64,000 bases of DNA from Ifrita kowaldi (taxonomy: Eukaryota > Chordata > Aves > Passeriformes > Cinclosomatidae), in contig VZRS01004388.1 of the NCBI GenBank assembly GCA_013398055.1, positions 1 through 64,000 of the forward strand. Direction: 5' to 3'. Below are positions 26,765-38,600 of the stretch, piece after piece (position 1 is the first letter of the stretch; each line of letters begins with the position of its first letter). The notes beneath the pieces were generated by a model. That model made no database searches. It was not told the DNA's origin and was given only the letters and a program-made list of their open reading frames with translations. The translations under genes and the position numbers were made by a program.

Positions 26765-26929
26765 GTCCATGCCTACATCATCAGTTCCCTAAAGAAGGAA
26801 ATGCCCTCAATGTTTGGGAAAGACAATAAAAAGAAAGAGCTTGTTAACAACTTGGGAGATATTTATGCCCGGATTGAACGGGAGCATCAGATCTCACCAG
26901 GAGACTTCCCTAATCTGAGGAAGATGCAG
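26765..26929 (+). CDS. EHD3: EHD3 coding exon 5 (residues 306-360)
   Basis: A 165-base exon of exactly 55 codons. It encodes VHAYIISSLKKEMPSMFGKD, KKKELVNNLGDIYARIEREH and QISPGDFPNLRKMQ, the helical stalk region that packs against the G domain and includes the lysine-rich membrane-facing stretch. The acceptor is CCCTTCAG and the donor CAG|GTAAGC. Both ends are phase 0, so the exon is symmetric and could be skipped without a frameshift. Confidence 0.97.
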
Positions 26930-28302
26930 GTAAGCAGTGGCATCTTGGCAAACACCCAAGGGAAAAACATTAGAGTAACTGCAGGGAGTACAACAGAGGC
27001 ATACAGACACTGATTGTTGCCACCTCTGGGAAAAGCCTGCTGTAATGTTGAAATGTGCCTTAAAATATGTGCAGGCTATATTTGGGCATGAGCACTTCTT
27101 ACACATAGAGTTCATGTGAAGCATTACAGCTTCACATTCAGTTTCTCGTATCTTTGCCTGAATAGCACTTTACAGCAAATGATTTCTTCTGTTTTTCTTT
27201 ATTTTTAATTCCAGGTTGCATTTGCAGATTTTTCAGGCCTAAGCATACTGTTAATTTATATTAAAAGGAGAGCTGTGTCCTGAAAAGGCTACACAAGCCA
27301 CATTCCTCAAGAGCTACATTTGTCTTCTACTTCACTCTTTGTTTCTAGGAAGAGAGAAAGGAAGGTGTGAAACCTAAAGCCCCTTTTCTATTTTAAGCAG
27401 AGAAGCAGGTTTTCTGTTCTGCAGACCTGAGACCTGGCCCAGTGTTCATGCAAGTCAAAAACTTCAAAGGACCTTGGATCAGAGCCTTGTATTGTACATT
27501 CAAGCAATGCTGGACACTGCTGCATTGCTGCATGGCTTCAGTCCAAGCAGAAACCTGTTCTGAGTTCTAGCTGTGGAGGTTGCTACTAGTTACTTATGGA
27601 AAACAGCATTTGCCTATTTTTTTTCTTTTTGAAAATATATTTTCCCTAAGTTGTTGGGAATGAGATCTATGGAGTGTATCCAATAGGAGATCTCATTCAC
27701 TGCTTGTTAAAATGTGCATTTAAAAAACTCTGTCAGTCCAATAGGAGTGAATAGTTGGATTTAATGAGTAGAGGGTGAAAGATAAAGCTGTGTAGGTCAT
27801 TTTGCAGCTAGAAGAGAGTTCTCTGCAGGCCCTACTTAAAGCACTTTTGCTTAGCTGGGAAATTACAGAATCTGAGCCATGCTGTAAAGACATGCTCACC
27901 ACCTCTTAGAGACGTGCTACTGCCTTAATGGCAGCTGAAAGATGCACTGCATGGTGATGAGTACAATGATCTTCAGCCAGGTGGCATCTCCTTCCCAGAG
28001 TGCAGAAGCAGGAGGGAATGTAGAGCACTGGCTGGAGGATGTAGCAAGAACCACACAACCAGTTTGCCTTGAACTATTTGGTCATTTTCTGTAGGACTTA
28101 AGAGAGGATTTAAGTAGGGGCAAGGCCAGCCAGGGAGACCCCATGCCATGCTGAAAGCAGGGCTGCCAGAGGAAGGAATGCCAAGCTCCCCACTCCTCTG
28201 CAATAGCGGGGTTTTGTGAGCAGCAGGCAGGCATCCCGCTGTACATTACTGTGCTATGCACGGCCATGTCACTCACCTCTTGCTGTGCTGTCCCATTTTA
28301 AG
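26930..28302 (+). other. EHD3: EHD3 intron 5 (1.4 kb)
   Basis: The intron runs from GTAAGC to a CCCATTTTAAG acceptor ending at 28302. It contains a copy of a ~37-base sequence also present in intron 3 (see findings). No exon or transposon was recognised. Confidence 0.8.
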
Positions 28303-28830
28303 GATCAGCTGCAAGCCCAGGATTTTAGCAAGTTCCAGCCTCTGAAGAGCAAGCTGCTGGAGACCGTGGAAGACATGCTGGCCAACGACATCGCCCAGCT
28401 CATGGTGCTCGTCCGCCAGGAAGAGTCCCAGCGGCCAACCCAGATGGTGAAGGGAGGAGCCTTCGAGGGCACCTTGCACGGCCCCTTCGGCCACGGCTAC
28501 GGAGAAGGCGCCGGAGAAGGGATCGATGACGCCGAGTGGGTGGTGGCCAGGGACAAGCCCATGTACGACGAGATCTTCTACACGCTCTCGCCTGTCGATG
28601 GTAAAATAACTGGTGCCAATGCCAAGAAGGAGATGGTAAGGTCTAAGCTGCCCAACACCGTGCTGGGCAAGATATGGAAACTGGCTGACATCGACAAAGA
28701 TGGCATGCTGGATGATGAGGAGTTTGCCTTGGCGAATCATCTCATTAAAGTCAAGTTGGAGGGTCATGAGCTGCCAAATGAGCTCCCTTCCCATCTCCTC
28801 CCTCCATCCAAAAGGAAAATAACAGAGTGA
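28303..28830 (+). CDS. EHD3: EHD3 coding exon 6 (residues 361-535, EH domain, stop)
   Basis: The terminal coding exon starts DQLQAQDFSKFQPLKSKLLE and ends SKRKITE with TGA at 28828-28830. It encodes the last stalk helices, a glycine-rich linker with GPF (420-422) and the EH domain (about 445-535) that binds NPF peptides. The EF-hand loop reads ADIDKDGMLDDEE, keeping Asp481, Asp483 and Glu490 for Ca2+. Together with the upstream exons it brings the protein to 535 residues. The antisense frame across this exon is open only as a by-product of codon composition. Confidence 0.97.
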   Translation, partial: DQLQAQDFSKFQPLKSKLLETVEDMLANDIAQLMVLVRQEESQRPTQMVKGGAFEGTLHGPFGHGYGEGAGEGIDDAEWVVARDKPMYDEIFYTLSPVDGKITGANAKKEMVRSKLPNTVLGKIWKLADIDKDGMLDDEEFALANHLIKVKLEGHELPNELPSHLLPPSKRKITE

Positions 28831-30330
28831 AAGGAAGGTTACAGGGGAGAGGGAAAGGGAAGGGGAAAATAAAAGATCTAGAAAAACATGTTTACTTAAA
28901 TTATACCTTTAGATGTGAGATCACGTTTGGATTTATACCTACTTTGCTGTATGAAGAACAAAATCTAAAGCAGAACAAAAAAGTCCAATCCTTCATAATA
29001 TGCAATTAACTCTTCCAGTGTACTGTCCCTGCTTTCTAATGTGTAGTCTGTAAACATGAAGGTAAAAAAAGGATGTTGGAAACTAGGAGACTCTGTTAAG
29101 CAGGAGTAGAAGAAAACCTGAAGTGGGCTGCATTTTTGGAGAGTGGAATAGGCACTAATAGAAATCTGCTAACTGCCAGTATCACTCCTGAGCTTTGGCT
29201 GCACCTTCTGCCTTTTAATGGGTCTTGCAAACTTCAGGAGACTGAGATCTTGATAGCAAAGAGAAACCACAAGGTCTTCAAGCTATTGGCCAAAAATAAA
29301 GAGCATTTCCTAATTTACATAAGCCCACACTAAAATACTAGATACTAAACCCCAGAGTTAAGAACTTCAGGAACGTTGATTCACCATTAGATGCAAATTT
29401 TACAAACGTTCCCCTGTCCTGAAAGAAAAATATATTAATAAAATCTGAAAGAGCTCTGAACTGGGCAGCTGGAGTTCCTCATTGTTCCCTCAGGCACTCA
29501 GAGTTCCCAATCACTGCTACCTCCCATTCAGTTCCCAGGGGAGATTTGTTCTGCAGGCATGGCCAAGAGGACCAACCTCCAAGGGAAGCAAAGGGAGGGG
29601 GCCCTAGAGGTGGACATCAGGTGGGTTGGAAGGTAGGAACACCGCTTCCAGGCTCACCCAGCATTTCACAACCAGTGGGTAGTGTTTGCTCTTTGAACAG
29701 TGATGGTGTCTGTGATCCCTGTGAAGTGACGTGTTTGCTCTCATCGTGCACAGTGAAAGCTGCGAGGCCCCATTCTCACTGCACAGATACAAACCCCGCA
29801 CTGTCAGGTGGATCCATCACAAGGGCAGAACACACAGGGGCACTGGGCACAGCTTGCTCTGCTCTGTGCCTCCACAAACCTAGCCAAGATATCAGCCTTC
29901 ACACACTCTCCCCACCACACAGTTACACTTGATCCCCTCCAGAACTTCTACCCTGAGCCAAGAGACCTTCCCCACTTCTTTCGTGCTCTATGAAATTTTT
30001 GTTTCAAGACCCAGTTTTAGCAGAAATCCCTCAATTTCCTATTTCATTGCCTAAACACACACGTGTGCGCACACTCTTCTGGTTTTTGTTGTTGCTTTGG
30101 AGCAGTGTGTTGTTCCAATCCTGTTGTCACTTTATATAAGCTGAGCTCCTACTGTGATGAAAAACCAAGATAAGTATAACTTATTTTATATATCTTGTGT
30201 TCATATTATATAGAGAAATATATTCTGTGTATGTAGGATGTGCTTATTGCAGTACATTTATCACTTGTCTTAAAAATTAATGCATTAACCTTTTTTGTAC
30301 CCTGGTCCTAAGACATTATTAAAAAAGAAA
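28831..30330 (+). other. EHD3: Probable EHD3 3' UTR
   Basis: The sequence after the stop begins with a purine-rich tract and becomes AT-rich. Candidate poly(A) signals are AATAAA at 28868-28873, 29295-29300 and 29437-29442, and ATTAAA near 30318-30323. The AT-rich block at 30170-30330 looks like a distal 3' UTR end. Which site is used cannot be decided from sequence alone; alternative polyadenylation is plausible. The 3' limit given is an estimate. Confidence 0.5.
29437..29442 (+). terminator. Candidate EHD3 poly(A) signal AATAAA
   Basis: A canonical hexamer about 610 bases after the EHD3 stop, followed within 100 bases by T-containing sequence. Others at 28868 and 29295 compete with it, so the call is tentative. 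Confidence 0.35.
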
Positions 30331-32619
30331 GGCCAGATCTGTCTACTTCTTTACACAGCAAAATGAAATGCAGCTGAAAAGGAAAAAAAAGCTTATTTCT
30401 AAGTGCAACAGAGGGAGGAGATTATCCTTATGCACATTCCCAAACGTGCATGTACAGATGAGCCCGGCTGGACTCGGGTGTGCACTGCTGAATGACTGGT
30501 TGACATCTGCAAAATCTTTCTCTTTTGGAAGTCTAATCACAATCTCCATACTTGCCAAAGCAAGAGGAATTGTACCCATGATTCACCTTGTTCAGTGTAG
30601 GGGAGAGGTAACAACCAAATTTCAGTAGAAAAAGGAATATACTGAAGGAGTTTCTTCCTGCCAGTCACAGTGAGAATGCTGCAAATTTATCAAGATCTGG
30701 AAAGGATGCAAAAAACCTCAGTCTTAAATCTTACTAATTCTACTTCTGTCTTCACTGCCCTTTCTTTTCTTGTTCTTTTCATGTTCATGACAGTGATAGT
30801 TATCCCCTGAGTGGGACAGGGAGAGACACTGAGTAAGATAGGGAGAGCTGTTAGGATAGTCCTGGGGAAGCACAAGGAAAAAGGGTGCGAGCTGTAGTAG
30901 TTGGCAGAGTTTCCATTTAGCATCTGTACAGGATGAGAGAGGGGTGAGAGGAAATCATAGGGTGGAGAGCAAAAGCAGTAAATGCAAATTGAGGGAAAAG
31001 TCAGCAAACTGTGTCATTCCAGTTCAGCTGCCCAGTAACCCCCAGTTTAACTGTCATCACAGTACACATCTGCTACGGCTGTCCAGGTCTTCCTGAGGAA
31101 TATGCATCCATCGGACTCCAGCTGAGGCTGAACAGAGCACCCTGAATCAACCCTACCTCTGTGTGGGCACAACTGTCTGATAGACACACATACAGCACAC
31201 TGCTTGTGCCAATCATACGCTGAAATTCAACTCCTGAAAAGGCAGAACATCACTGGTTCTCTCAAAGGGGATGGGAGAAGGTGAGGTCTATTAGTCTTTT
31301 CTTCCCTGTACACTCCAGCAAGGTGCTCAGGTAGCCAAAAATTCATTTTAACAGCAATCAAACAGCTTTCAGGGCACATTTGCGCCTGATTGTTCGTGCA
31401 TTCACAAACCATACCCCTGGCCTGTTGTTCAAACACAGGTAGTACGTTAGTTACCAGTGCCTGACTGCAGTTGTGCTTCAGACTAATCTCAGAGGAGGGC
31501 CCAGTGTTACACAGGAAACAGATTGCCTGTGCTGCTGGTAGCAGTTACCCCCGCACCATGGCTGGGGTATGGCAGCACATTGCACAGCTCCTGCCTGCTC
31601 CGCACATCGTGCTCCTCTCACCCCTGCGCCAGCCTCTTGGGATGTTCCAGCAGGATTCAGCCAGCAGGGCCGGCAGGACAGCGGCACAGAGAGCTCTGCC
31701 CACACGGGTCAGCGCGCGAGGTGCCGCCGCAACTCTGCTGGGTGGGGTTTGCTTTCAACACTGCTGAGGAACCACTTGGTGCTGTCAGAGCACGGCTTCC
31801 CCCCTCGTGGTGGAGAGAGAGGAGAAAACACCACCAGCACTTCACCGACAAACACAGAGTTACTTAATAGGATTGCACCGGGGTTTGCCAGCAGGGCAGG
31901 AGGCAAAGTAACCCTGATACAGAGGGAACAGGATAACTGCTAGGGAGGCTGTGTTTCCAGAGAGGCAGGCTAGGAATAGTCCTTCTTAGATAACTTATCC
32001 AGCACATTTCACTTTTGTTAGGCTCTTCAGGGAATTTAAAAACAAACAAACAAAACACTAAAACAAGCACCAAAACGCCACATCAAGCCTGAAACACCCT
32101 GAGGTTGTCTCTACAAAAATACATGAAATCCTGTCTCTCCACTTGGGCCGTGAGAAGGTGTATGTATTTCTCCATCCCCTTCCCAGATAGCAGCTGCACA
32201 TGCACACACACCCTTTTTTTTCCCTTTTTCCTTCCAAGTTACAACTCCCTGGGCAATCCCAGCCACCTGTATTGTTTCCCACATCTGGGGAAGGATGTGA
32301 TTTCCCAAGCCCACCAGGACTCCAGGCACTGCACGCAGGCCTCCAGCCAGGGCATGTTCCTGCCAGTTCACAGAGCCACGTTCCAAAGACAGTTATCTGT
32401 GTCCAACAGTGCTTCCTTTTTCCAAGAGCAGTTCTCAATTACTGAACAAGATTTCCCCAGGAGGTTATACAGAGGAACCGATTCATTTGCTCTGTCTGTG
32501 GGTGGGGGATTTTATCATGTGAACATACCACTGCCACTCACTTCTCTGATCCTCTCATGTCCTTCCCTACCCATCCTCACACAGAAGAGCTTTCACAAGG
32601 TCAAAAGAACATAAAGGTC

Positions 32620-32635
32620 TTTTTTTTTTTTTTTT
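32620..32635 (+). repeat. T16 homopolymer
   Basis: A run of sixteen T bases in the intergenic region. It could be a decayed retroposon tail, but no element body was recognised next to it. Confidence 0.8.
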
Positions 32636-35600
32636 ACCCCTCTAAGTAGGAGCTGCCTTTGGTCTTCTCTCTGGGAAGGATCTAGAGCAGAAACAGCTGT
32701 ACCTACATGCTATATGGGCTAATATATGAGTTTCTTGAAAATTAAATTCTCTCTACTGTGGAACATGACAGGCAGATTAGATCAACAGTGCTATACAACC
32801 ATTTATTTGAAGGGAAGGATAATAATTACACTAAGGTCCCTGAGTAAGGTTTCACAGGAGGTGTGTAGCTTAGCAAAAGGCAATTACTTCTGGGAGTTGG
32901 AATTTAGCCAGCATGCTGAAGTTCAGAGGGATTTTTAATCAAACAGAAAAGGTTAGAATCAGTTTTTCCATCACCTGAAGTTCCAAAACAAACTTCATAC
33001 AACAATGAAATTCTGATTTAAGTCTGGAAACTGTTCTTTTAAGTGGTTCTCCTTATTATGCCTTAATGCTTTGTCCATATGACAGCAGCCTTTGGTTAGT
33101 GAGCAAAAGTTACTGGTTGGTTGACCTTACAGAGAGGGACAGCGTTCCTACAAGCCCAGCTAGAACCATGGATGAGCTCCTCTAGAATTCACCTCAGATC
33201 ACACTACACCTCTTACATCATTGATAGTTTGCACCTCTGCTATTGTTTATCTCATGTTTCTTTTATTATAGAGAGAAGCTGTGGCTCCACATTCAGGCTT
33301 TGGTAAATCAGGGGACATGATAGACTATTTAAGCCCTTCCTAGATGCAGAAATCCTCAAGTCCTTCAAAACCTGACAGATGGGTAGGAACACCCATGGAG
33401 AACAGCACTGAATTATTCCAGAGGAGCAGCTTGACTAGTAACATCCAAGTTATTTTTGTGGAGTTTTCATAACATAGCATAGCATCTATTATTTTCTGGT
33501 CTTTCCCTTTCCTTCCTTGTGCTTACGAGCCTTTCCCTCCTCTTCCCAGTCTGTCCAAGGGTGGGGGAAAAACAAGGCTTAATTTGGAGTCTCAACATGC
33601 TAAAAAGTTCAAGGCTAGTGCAGGCAAGTCAATTACAGTGAGATTGACTTTCCAGCTCCTTTGGGCACTGCTGATAGAGTAACAAATCCAGTATTTAAAG
33701 CAGGCCTTTGAAACAACTCCTCGGTGCCTGAAGGGAGAGAAATCCCCGCTGAGTACAGCACGCACCGTCCACGGCGTGCCCGTTCCTCTGAGCCCTTCGC
33801 TGTCAAACACTGCACGAGTTGCTAGGTTTAAAATGGGCTCCTCTCCAGCTGCTGACGTGTCCTGTAAACAGCCATCAGCGAGGCCTCCGTGAATGTCTGC
33901 AGAGACGTGAACGTGGGAGGTATTTATAGGCCTTGGATGAGATGGCCCTCCTTGCCTGGGCCATTGCGCAAACAAAGGGCGTGTGCGTGGAATGCCTCTC
34001 CTCAACACCACACGAGATCACTGCAAGCCAATGCCAACTAAAAACTCTCTCTGAACAGCTCTCACCCACCACCTTACACATTTATTAGCAAGATGAAGAT
34101 CACAGAAGCTCCTTACAAGGTGATGGCAGCACAGAGGCCAGTAGGAAGCACAGCTCCCAGGGAAAGCTCTCTGGCCATTTTCTGACCTCCTTCAACCATG
34201 AGTTTTCAAGGCAGAGTTTCAGCAGCGTTTTTCCTAAAGACAGTGAAAAGATATCGAAATGGAGAGTTTGCTGCCTGTCTGCCTACCTCGTTTAAGCCAT
34301 TCACAGAACAGACTAGGAAGAATTCCCTGCATCCTACCATCTTTAAAGCTTCTGTGTCCCACACCACAGGCATCTCCACTTGTATCAGAACTGTGTAGCT
34401 GCAGTCCAAGCTGGCAGCTTACAGGTATGTTAAGTTTTCAGAAGCAGAATTGCTCCCCAGTTAGGATTTAAATATCCAGTAGACAACTCCTTCATATGCC
34501 CAGATGGGAATTTCAATTCTTCTGCATGCACAGAAAGGTCATAAGCAGCTTAAGCTTCCATAACAACTAACTAGCACCTCTCAATCCAGTTCTAGCATGG
34601 AACAAGCCTTTGGCAAACTAGAGAACTTGCACCATTTGCCACCAAGGGAGATTAGTTCTCTAATTAATATCATCTTTGATGGCTCATCATGCCAAAGGGA
34701 GAAAAACAGACCAATGATCATCATCTTCTCTGCCAAGAAATTACAGCTTGCAAACTAAACTATAAAAAGAACGGGTGGCATTTTTCCCAGGTCCCACCAG
34801 CAGCCACCAACATATAATAGCAACGCACACCTAAAGCCCTTCTTCCTTCTCAGCTATGCAAGGCTTCACTCTTCCTTCTGAAATTAAGCAGCCTTGCAAG
34901 GGGAAAGGAGGTGATCTAGTGGTTGCCATTTAATGCTAGTCTAGAGTTTTATAGGCTGCTCAGGGGCCATAGAAAATGCAGTGACTGGAAGAACAACTAA
35001 GAAAGACGTTTTGCTGCCCAGAGACGTCTCGCATGTACAGGAGCAGAGATCATTGCAAAAAAAAGAGTTATGCAAGAAGTGAATGTCAACCCCAAGTCTC
35101 ACAGGAAGCATTAATCAAAAAACCCATGTGGGTCAAGTACTGATGACACACTGGGACCTGGTTTTTAGGGCCTAGTTCAAACCTGCTTCAGCCTGAGGCA
35201 GGCAGTCCGTGGCGTACCCAGCAAGCAGCTCTCTAGACACGTACTCTGCCTTACCAGCTGTAGCCAGCACGTATGGCAATGCTGTGCAACACAAGGGACT
35301 GAACGCCTCAAACATCCAGGCCCACAGCAACCAAACCATAGCCCATGAATCTGACAGTCCCACAGCTGTCTGTGCAACCATGCCACCTTTCTGGTGGTGG
35401 GGTTTTTGTAGGGGTTTGGGTTTTTTCCCCCCTGTAAACACTTCACAGGAATGGAGACTGATGAGGCACTGAGGTTTGGCAGCAATATTTTTCTTTAAGC
35501 TCTGCTGATTGAATTGCTCCAGCCCTTTCCCTGCAGTATTTTCCCAGCTTTAAACACTCTGTTCCCCATATCTGTGAGGACAGAGGACTCTGCCAAGCTT

Positions 35601-38600
35601 CAAGCACAGCGCTTCAGCAGAACAGCACAGAAAAGAGACCACATGCTGCCTATGAAGTGGCAAAGCTCAGGCTTGAACAGCTTTTTCCTCCCCCTCCATC
35701 CTCTACACAGCTGAGTCAAACCCCAGAAGCACCACATCATCTCAGGCTCGGTAGCATTTCAGCACAGACCCAGGGGCAGAGTTTCACATCTCTCTTGAGA
35801 GCCTGGAAGGAGCAGTCTTGGGCTTTGGTTGTGGCTTTTCTCAGACATTCCGCTTCTCAAGGCCACTCTCTGTCCTTCCTCTGCCACAAGGGCTTTGGGG
35901 AAGTACAGATCTTCATCCAACCTGCACCGTGGGAGCGGGGAAGAAAAGTGCTTATACTGACAGCCCAAAAGCCTTCCTAGACGGGCAAGAGTGTTGTTGC
36001 TTGTTCTGCAGCCTCTGGAAAAAGCCAGTCCATGTAAGATCCCAGCAACACAGCAGAGGTGGCTCCTCAGCACAGCCCTCAACAGAAGCTGCCAAAGGCA
36101 CAAAGAGGGTCCCAGGGTGGAGAGGTGGGACTGGAAAACATGGGAGACCTGCTGGAAGTTGGCCAAGGTGCCGCATCCACGCAGCCAGGGCAGGCTGGTG
36201 CAACCAGAGCTTGTTGAAACCAGGCCATGCCTCTGTGGAGGGCCTGTCCAACCCTCCTGGAGAAGCTGCTCTCCACACAGCGGGAAACATGCATGTCTCC
36301 TTCACAAGGGAGACAAATCAGCCCAGCAGAGCAGTGGATGATAAACTGCTAACGTGACAAACAAGGACACTTTGTCCTTTCCGTCTGCTTCTCTCCCAGC
36401 CCTTGGAGAGATCACTTAAGGTCACTAATATTTCTAACGATCCGCTTCCGATGGGTCGCCTCACTCATTTCACTCCATTTCACAGAAATAAAGGCGGCCT
36501 TTCACCACTTCCTTTCAGGAGGACAGAGGGGAACAAAAGCTGGCGCAGTCCTGCCGGGAGCCGTGGGCCATCGTTACGGCCCGAGAGGCACGCGCCGGCT
36601 CCAGCCCTTTCCCTCGTCCCCGAAGGGAATTTACTGGTCCAGCTTCTCACTGCAGATGTGACCGTCAGAATTGTGATTTACACAGAAAGGCTGCCAAACT
36701 TTGGACCATACAGGGCTCCTGGGCTCACCTTGGCCACTGGGAGACCCCCTGGGAAAAGAGGATGTTCAGACCATCTTCCCACCATCTCCAGAGCTGAGCA
36801 GCAGCAGCCCATTTTTCCCCCTCTAGCTAAGAAAATGTCCTTCAAGGACCCTACCACGCTGGTTGGAGTTTTGCAATTCTGCCACCAAACATGTGAATGA
36901 GCTTACAGCATTAATTATTCTGGAGGCACCTCAAGGCATCAGATGCAACCTCATCGCCTGCCCCGAAGTCCTTCAGTGGAAGAACGAGGGAGGCGAGCAC
37001 CTCCTGGCCCTGCAAGAAGCTGCTGACTGCAGCAGGAGGGAGCAGCCAAGAGGCTGTTTCCAGAGAGACATGCTGCTCTTATCAGCTCCCCAGAGATGAG
37101 TGTGCAAAATACCTGGCATATCATACTCCTTGGATCATTTGTATTCAATTGTATATCCAAGAGGGAAGGGGCGGGGAGAAAGAGGCTCTTGACTTTTGTC
37201 CAGGAAGAGGAGATAAGGTACAAGGAGAGGAAGAGTGATTTTTTACAGCCCCAGAAAATAGCTATTTACTTCCTAATGAAGTGCTAGTGCAAACACTGAA
37301 TGTAGTCCAATGAGTAAGAAAGGCCACTGATTACTGGGTTTCAGAGAAATGTTTTCCAATACCCTATTAGAAAGGTAAGTGCATATTAAAGGAGAAAAGT
37401 GGGTTCACACACCACTGCAGTCAGGATGCTGTAGCTCTGTGTACCAACAATGCTTGGCTGAAGACTTCAAGCTGTCATGGAACAAACTCATTTCCCAGAA
37501 GTGTGGGACACGGTGTGGCTCTTAGTTTAAGACCATCATTTAAAAACTGGAGGGTGAAAAAAAAAAGTGAATCTTTGCATTTAAAAGATCTGTTTAAGAG
37601 AGGGATGTCAGCCCAAAAACCAATAGGCACAGCCAGGTTTCAAAGTGCACTCACTGTCTGTGATGAGATGGAAGGATGGAGATGATTCACCTCCCTGATG
37701 CTGATTTCACAGGGACTCCTCTAACCACCAGAAAGCCCAAGACATGCCAAGAAATGCATTGCTCCCCCAAAAAAGCATCAGTCCCCATACTCTCAAAGCT
37801 TGGTCACACCATGATGTATTTCTAAATGCAAGGCCAGAGCCCATGGAAATGAGCTCTGCATCACTGGTGGTGCACAGTGAGCTTACCCAGGACATACCCC
37901 AGCTCCTCTGCACAGCCCCACTGCCAAAATGCCTTTAAGAATTTGGTCATGGGTTACATGCTCAGAAATCATCTTTTCTCTTCATGGCTCAGAAGCCCAG
38001 CTTTCCAGACAAAAGTTTAATGCTTATTTTTAGACAAAAGAGATTTGCCAGCACAAACTAAGAGATAAACAAGCACTTTAGTCAGCAGTCAACGTGACAA
38101 CCACGATAACCTGGCAGCAGCATTGCACTTCCTTCTCCACATCATGCCTGTCCCATACAGCTTGGAGGACACAAAATGCCTCTGGTGGAAAGATCTCCAT
38201 CGTGTTGGGTGACTACAGGAGTGACAGCAATCCACAATGCACTAGAACAGACACACCACAGCACAAAAAGGCAAAATAAAAAGAATCACTGGGCCAGGAG
38301 CCAGAACTGTTCAACACAACTACCTGGCAGGTTTGGGATACAAGCTCCTGATCTCACTGCATAAAGTGCATACACACAGAGTTTTCAGATACATCTTACT
38401 ACATTGCATAACACTGTTTTCTTTATTCTTAAATCCAAAGACACTTTGCAGGAACACTGTTTTTAAAGACATTCCTTCTGGACATGAACAAGTGCTCTAT
38501 GTTGTAGATGGGCATACCAAAACTGGGACACAAAAGAGAACCAGACAACCCCCTCTGACAGGTTTTAATAGCTTTTAGATAAATTCATATATGATTTACA

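Larger units (their letters stand above)
309..28830 (+). other. EHD3: EHD3 gene, complete coding span (six coding exons)
   Basis: EH-domain-containing protein 3 is a dynamin-like ATPase that binds and remodels tubular recycling endosome membranes and recruits NPF-motif partners. It acts in early-endosome-to-recycling/Golgi traffic. Joining six exons at GT-AG sites gives one 535-residue frame, the same length as human EHD3 and near-identical throughout. Intron phases are 2, 2, 1, 0, 0. Domain order: N-terminal segment with MFSW start (1-~55), G domain with P-loop GQYSTGKT (65-72), DTPG (153-156) and NKAD (219-222), helical stalk (to ~400), linker with GPF (420-422), and C-terminal EH domain (~445-535) with an EF-hand loop. 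It is called EHD3 rather than EHD1 from overall sequence recall and from XDH lying downstream in tail-to-tail orientation, as in mammals. No break or missing key residue is seen. Confidence 0.97.

Noticed and set aside
28273..28794. 173-codon - strand frame opposite EHD3 exon 6
   Set aside because: Mirror of the conserved EHD3 coding exon; antisense openness follows from its codon usage.
35818..36357. 179-codon + frame
   Set aside because: No family similarity, and several overlapping frames of similar length exist on both strands.
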